A stretch of DNA of 64,000 nucleotides. Origin: Macrocybe gigantea. Its lineage: Eukaryota; Basidiomycota; Agaricomycetes; Agaricales; Callistosporiaceae. The notes beneath the pieces are model-generated. The model did no database searches, had not been told where the DNA came from, and saw only the letters and a program-made list of their open reading frames with translations. Positions 55,888 through 64,000 of this stretch are shown here, in pieces (positions within the stretch are counted from its first letter, which is position 1; each line of letters starts with the position of its first letter). The DNA is taken from positions 186,001 to 250,000 of the forward strand of contig SJRY01000245.1 in NCBI GenBank assembly GCA_011319805.1, read 5' to 3'. Both the position numbers and the translations under genes were made by a program.

Positions 55888-57194
55888 CTACGAACGCTTC
55901 TGGACCCCTTCGGGGTCAATGAACTTCATTCTCCCTCTCCCTGTGTGTCGATCAGAAATCGGACATCGGCAGAATTGCACACTGTGGCCCAACCTTTATA
56001 TCTGACGCCATCCTCGTTGATACGTGTTTGAACCCCATAACGGCATCTGATTCGTTCCAATTCATTTCGCCTCTGAGCTTCTAGTTGCTCCTTTTCCTCC
56101 CTTTCTAATCTCGCGTCGTATTCTTCCTCAGTTTCCGGGGCCTGAGGTGATGGTGCCTTCATCTTGGGAATCCCATTTTCCTCAGCATCACGTTGCCTTG
56201 CTTTTTTGTTTTTACGTCTTGAGAGGTGTTCTGAAGATGAGGTCGACGAATATGACAAACGAGACGACGACCGGCGTTTGCTTCTCTTAGCGTGATGTTC
56301 TGGTGCCTCATGACTAACTGTTGAAGGACTCCGCTGATTTAAGCCGTTGCCGTCCAACTTCACCTGCTTGACTTGGTGAGTGCTAGATGTGGCCTATGTT
56401 CACTAAAGAGATGACTAGCAGTATGACACACCTAGAGGCTTTCTCAGTTCTAATTCACCACAACTGGTTATGACGACCGGCGACAAGGGACGATTCTTCT
56501 CATCCACGGGCATCTCCGCTATTTTCCCGACAACATCTTCATAACCATGCATAATTCTGCCAAAAACAACATGTTTTCCTGGAGTTGTGTCAGAACCTCT
56601 CCGCCGCGTGATTATTTGAAAATTGAAGCAGACCGTTGAGATGGGGGCAATCCCTGAGAGTTATGAAGAATTGCGAACCATTCGTGTCTGGTCCTTTGTT
56701 GGCCATGCACACCAGACCTTCAGAATCCAACGGCCGAGTGAGGTCCTCATCTTTGAATGTCCCGCCGTATATTGATTCACCACCAGTGCCATTTCGTCGG
56801 GTAAAGTCTCCACAAAGGGCGTAGAGTTAGCTCAACAGATTTGCAAGTATCACGCCAACAAAGCTCGTACCGCCTCCCTGTACCATAAAATTCTTGATTG
56901 AACGATGTATTATGCTATTTTTGTAATAGAGGGGGTTCCCAGCTGCTGAGAGGCCTTTTTCACCGGTGCATAGTGCGCGAAAGCTGCGTCAGAGCATTCA
57001 GCCCGATGGGTGACTATTGGGGGAATAAGGCTGCACTTCTCGCATGTCCGAGGAGCTGTATCGTTGAACAGCTCGATAACAACTCTATGCGGTGGATGCG
57101 GTGGTTAAAGAAGCGTTGGGCATACAAGCATGCTTCCTCACCTTCCAGTCTTATCGTTGAAAGAGAAATCTAGGAATACCCGAGGTCTGACCAT
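55888..57194 (-). CDS. Peptidyl-prolyl cis-trans isomerase, SR-type cyclophilin
   Basis: ATG at 57194 ([17 protein letters not shown]); after two short introns, [36 protein letters not shown] (catalytic Arg in HR and in DFTR context), [29 protein letters not shown] and [16 protein letters not shown]. The residue equal to the cyclosporin-binding Trp is His (CPHLNGKH). The C-terminus is Ser/Arg/Lys-rich ([26 protein letters not shown]), followed by an acidic coiled coil and, after a final intron, [13 protein letters not shown] and stop at 55888. The layout matches PPIG/CYP63-like splicing-associated cyclophilins: nuclear, acting on SR proteins. The short frame ending at 55926 misses the last intron. 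Confidence 0.88.
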
Positions 57195-57419
57195 AGGCAG
57201 TGCGAGTGGAGTGTTGGTGAACGTTAACTCGTAGTTGAAGAGCTGTGCTGTTTGTGCCCATAACTCCCACATCAAGTCAGGTTCCAGGTACACAACTAAT
57301 ATCCGTGTTCTGCGCTGACCACCCAGAAGGTCTCGTTCGATACAGTAGTTCGACCCAGCAATCACCATTCACGAGACGGACATCTTTCGAAACTCGACTT
57401 GAAAGCAAAAGTTGCTGTC

Positions 57420-58402
57420 ATGCGCCAGTTCAATGTTGTCGTCCTCGGCGGTACGCCTTTTCCTCTGTTATCGGTTGCCATATCCCTTTATTGCGGAACA
57501 GCTGGAGGTGTCGGAAAGTCGGCTCTTACAGGTATATCCGTCGTCAAATGCTATTTCCAAGCTCGCAGGACTGACGTAACGCCCAGTACGATTCATCAAG
57601 GACGTTTTTGTGGAGCATTATGACCCCACTATAGAAGGTATTGTCGTATCGTCCAATCTATCTCAATTTCTCTTCGCACATCTGTATTGTTTCCTCAGAG
57701 GAATATCGTCGCACAATCCTTGTCGATGGGCAGCTGTCCTCAGTGAGTCAAAGCAGTCTCGTTCCTAAGTCATATCCACAACCACTTCATTGTTCGACTT
57801 CGAATTTTGCCTTATAAGCTGACGACTGGTTTGTAGCTCGAAGTACTGGATACAGCAGGCGCGGAACAGTTCACCTCTTTGAACGAGGTGTATATCAAAG
57901 TAGGTCTCAGGTCACTTTTCAACGGATTCACATTTGAAGGAGTGCTCCTTAGTCCGGCGGCGGCTTCGTCTTGGTCTTCAGGCGGGTGTTGCTCCAGCCC
58001 AGACAGACATGTCATTAATTTTTACCCCAGTCTAACATTGGAAGCCAGTCTCAAGGAGGTCGATAATCTGCGAAAGCAGATTTATCGCATCAAAGGAGGC
58101 GACACGGTGAGCTTGCTCCCTGCATTCACATTTCGCCGCCTGACCGCGCATTCCTCGATCAGAACGTTCCGATAGTCGTAGTCGGTACAAAGCTCGATCT
58201 AGTCAACGAACGCGAAGTCCAACGAAGCACAATACAGACCCTAGCAAATAGATGGGATCTCCCATTTTATGAGACGTCGGCCAAGCGAAACTGGCACATC
58301 ACCGACGTTTTTGAAGATCTGGTTCGACAAATGAGAGTTCGATATCCTGCCGAACCCAGTCAGAGACCTAAGAAACGACATCACGTATGCGTTGTGATGT
58401 AG
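57420..58402 (+). CDS. RSR1: Ras-family small GTPase, Rap/Rsr1-like
   Basis: MRQFNVVVLG, then (after an intron) AGGVGKSALT (G1), YDPTIEEEYRR (switch I), LEVLDTAGAEQFT (G3; Ala where Ras has Gln61, as Rap proteins also deviate here), NEVYIKSG, VVVGTKLDLV (G4), ETSAK (G5) and a C-terminal PKKRHHVCVVM CAAX box with basic residues (stop 58400-58402), so it should be lipid-anchored at the plasma membrane. Seven exons with introns near 50 nt. It probably acts in polarity (bud-site/hyphal growth) like fungal Rsr1; the symbol is a best match. One intron (57982-58030) has a GC donor (see findings). Divergent from the cyclophilin gene, 225 bp apart. Confidence 0.85.
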
Positions 58403-58779
58403 CATGCTCTCCCTCCGCACCCATTTGTGGGCGCTTCAGACATCGGCCCGTTGGCGTCCATAGTTTCAGCTCTCCTTCCGCGTTGTTCTTAGTTGTATCA
58501 GTCTCACTCAAATCTTCATAATATTAGGTCCATACCCCTTACTTACCCTGTGTCATTATACCCTACATCTTAACATAAATGGATACTTATAGATAATCTG
58601 GTCAAGATACCCTGATTTGCCATCCACTACGTATGTTTTGCAGTGTGCCAACAGCTGTGGCAGTGCACTGTTTGTGCATGCTGATTCTTACGTAAACTCG
58701 AGGATGACAAAAATTTCCGCGTTGTGTATTTTGCCTTCCATCTCCCATATTCCACAACCTTTTTTTGCGTCAACTAGTC
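58403..58779. other. Intergenic region
   Basis: 377 bp between the GTPase and the helicase gene. No coding trace, tRNA or repeat seen; includes the presumed 3' end of one and promoter of the other (a run of T before 58,770 precedes the start). Confidence 0.6.
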
Positions 58780-61489
<2,710 letters not shown>

Positions 61490-61721
61490 ACTGCGCGTAC
61501 AATCTATCGGCTGATGTCTCTACTCCCCCAATTATCGGATTTTAGTCAGAGACGGCATCTGTTCTCAATCACTAGACTTGTAGAGATCCGCAGACATGGG
61601 TTATTCTTGCACATATCGTCTTGTAACAGGCTATATTAGCTTCGATGCAATGTATTGTTTCGAATAATTGAATCAGGTGCACCTTTTATCTAATCTTATC
61701 TAGTGGTTATGCGATTACATA

Positions 61722-64000
61722 ATGAATTGGTTTGAGAGTTGCCCGGTGGCGGTGGCTCGCCGTCCCGCACAACGTTGTCATCATTGCATGACAAGCATTC
61801 CGCGTCGCACCATATCGTACTACGTGGATTCTCTATATCCGAAGAACGCAGTTTTAGGCGGGCGCACTACGGTAGACCCTATTCATCTCATGCCCCGTCC
61901 CACCACAACCATCGCACAAGTGTCGAATGACCGATCTCAACCTTCCTCTGTTGTCCTTCCACCCGAACCCATCACGATCCTTCGTCATCAATGGAAATGG
62001 GCCGCATTCAGCCAATTCTTCTTTACTTTCAAACATCTTTTCTCCATGAACGATGTCACCCTCTCAGATATTGAAAATGATCTTGTTCATGGCAGTTCTA
62101 TCGCGCTTCCGAGAGTAATGCAAAGATTGTTGTACACTCTTACATACGACAGGAAAATAAGGTGAGCTTTATTAGTGTCGTCTTGTGTCACTTCTCAAAA
62201 CACCGCCGTAGTCCAAGCAATTGGCAGACCGTCCTTCAGAGGCAGTACCTCAAACGCGACCCAACTGCCAGTCCCTTTGGTTGCGACCTTCCACAACGAA
62301 ATTCGAGTGCGCTTAGATATAGGGAGAGAACTAGCTCTTTCCCTGTCTGCGATGGTGGTCGTTCCACATCAGGCGATGCTCCACGCACCCCCCCTCTTGA
62401 GCCTCGGGAATATCCGCCCAAGACTGAATCTGTTTCTACTCTGTGCGATGAAATCGAGCATGGATCAGGCAAAGCTGCAGCCGACGAAAACTCCGCTCCT
62501 TCTTTAACCGAACCAGAGTCTGCAGAGTCCCATGACATGGAAGATATATCCATGACAGACTGGACTCAACTTCCCATGATGGCGAAACTAGATTCAATGC
62601 ACATATTGACTGAATGGCAATTTGTGAACCCGATGAGGCTGCGGTCATTCATGCGCAGTGACGACGATACCGCGTCATGGGTGAGCTGGTCTTTCAGTAT
62701 CAAGGAGCGGCGTGCTGAATATGCCACTTGACGAAATCAGCGCATTGAACCTATTGGCTACGACCGCAGAAGAAATGCATACTGGTTGATCGGCGGCATG
62801 TACCATCCCCTTTTCACTTATCATAGTAAACTCAGCTTGTTGCCGCTTTATCAATAGCCAATAGGTTGTGGGTTCAACGCCCTCCTCCCAAGCCTCCGAA
62901 ACCTCAAAGATTTAGGCGCACACCATTGAAGCGTAAACGTACATCCATGCCTGTATACTCGTTTCCGGACACCAGAAACACGCGTTCAACCGAGAATCGA
63001 ACTCCAAAGCGGCCCAAAAATGAAGCCTCTACTACGGACTCTGTCACCATTCCTTCAACAAAACCAAGGGCGGCCAAAGACAAGGCAAATTTAAGGCTTA
63101 ATCTACATGCAAGGGAGCTAGCCGAGTTGACTGGTCACGCACCTGCTTTCAGTCAATCCACGACCAAGGGCTCATCGTCCCGTAGAAGAGCAGCGACGCC
63201 AAGCGGCACCAATTCAAGGTTAACCTCAATTGGTACCAGAATGAGTGCTAGATTACGAGGTCAGAAGCCTCGTTCCAGCGGCTTCGAAAGGGATGACGAT
63301 GAATGGCAGCCGGTACCCGTAGAATGGCTCAACGATGAGGCATGCCAGTTAGATGTAGACGGGACGAGTCCACCGTTCCAGGTTGAAGGATGGAAGGACA
63401 AAACAAGTTCCGATGGCCGCCCGGACCACCTTTCGAAGACTGGCTTGGAAAGCGATCTAGAGAGCATCAGTGATCTTACAGAGATCACTGAATCAAGCGA
63501 CTCGGGAGCATTGATGCTCGATGCAAATGTATATGGAGTAACCAAGGACACCTGTGACGCAGTTGTCCCAGAGGGTAGCAGCACTCCTTCTAGCGTCCAG
63601 ATGCGTCCCAAGACTATACCGCTAGAACCAACTGAGGAACACAAACAGAGTCTTGGAAGTCATACTTTTAATGGATCGGAGGCGGCGACGCCAGAGGAAT
63701 TCGTTGAGTGGGAGACAGTACGTTTACCTCTTTTTGTCGATGCTTTTCCAATGCCTATTCATTGTCCGCTTCTAGATATGTGTTACTCTGCGGGACTGGG
63801 AGCATGTCGCGGAGCAGTTCAAGAACGCAACCCATTATGCAGAAAGGACCCTGTATAGGGTTCTCATCAATGACGTTGTTCCTGTGGTTACTGCGGAACT
63901 TAGGGTACGTGCAGAGTGACAACGATTTACGTTTTGCCAACTCCTGAGCTGCAGGATATCGAACGGAAGAATCAACTCGACCGTGCGATGGCACATCGTA
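61722..64000 (+). CDS. DDT/WHIM-domain chromatin-remodelling subunit (Itc1/RSF1-like), 5' part
   Basis: Partial: runs off the right edge. From ATG at 61722: LRHQWKWAAFSQFFFTFKHL and MNDVTLSDIENDLVHG form a DDT domain; after an intron, an acidic linker; then WRIEPIGYDRRRNAYWLIGG, the WHIM motif typical of ISWI-partner proteins; then basic KPPKPQRFRRTPLKRKR and a long Ser/Thr/Glu-rich region; then WEHVAEQFKNATHYAERTLY and DIERKNQLDRAM at the edge. It probably binds ISWI-type ATPases and linker DNA in the nucleus. Introns at 62163-62210, ~62681-62740, ~62802-62866 and ~63720-63775 fit GT-AG. The start is uncertain: no strong upstream alternative was found. Confidence 0.75.

Overview
The window looks like a piece of basidiomycete (probably Agaricomycete) chromosome. 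The evidence is the host genes at the right end, which have many short 45-65 nt introns (an eIF4B with a basidiomycete-type N-terminus, a Rap/Rsr1-type GTPase ending in CVVM, a Dbp2-type helicase with one very long intron), together with a CACTA-like transposon of the Plavaka type, Tad-like LINEs and Ty3/gypsy chromoviruses. All calls are from reading the sequence; no database was searched.

Layout. Positions 1-49.7 kb are a repeat graveyard with no host gene that I can recognise. From left to right: LINEs and LINE-tailed, tRNA-headed SINE-like elements (1-9.98 kb), including a LINE whose 5' part is inverted and a LINE inserted inside another LINE; a decayed Plavaka element with two divergent reading frames (about 10.0-15.9 kb); two more SINE-like copies (16.6-17.8 and 19.4-20.3 kb); a gypsy integrase remnant (19.3-21.6 kb); a chromovirus LTR split by a Tc1/mariner-type element (22.1-24.0 kb); an integrase-deleted chromovirus carrying a solo LTR (24.1-29.3 kb); and one chromovirus stretched to 17.9 kb (30,509-48,406) by two complete retrotransposons of other ages, one of which itself holds a solo LTR. 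Matching target-site duplications can be read at almost every level, so the order of insertion can be reconstructed.

Positions 49.7-64.0 kb are gene-dense and compositionally normal: mitochondrial Lon protease (minus), an intron-containing tRNA-Met(CAU) (minus), eIF4B (plus), an SR-type cyclophilin (minus), a Rap/Rsr1-like small GTPase (plus), a Dbp2-like DEAD-box helicase (plus) and the start of a DDT/WHIM chromatin-remodelling subunit (plus, runs off the end). These are housekeeping genes with no sign of an operon or pathway cluster; they are arranged as divergent and convergent neighbours with short intergenic gaps.

Most notable: (1) the chromovirus family has an 11-nt match between the sequence just after its LTR and a site about 35 nt downstream of a TATA box inside the LTR, the arrangement expected for Tf1-like self-primed reverse transcription; (2) a roughly 1.2 kb SINE-like family whose last ~75 nt equal the tail of the resident LINE; (3) a small conserved reading frame after the chromodomain; (4) the 711-nt intron at the SRGLD motif of the Dbp2 gene, against 45-65 nt introns elsewhere in the gene, combined with three apparent single-base losses at G/C runs.
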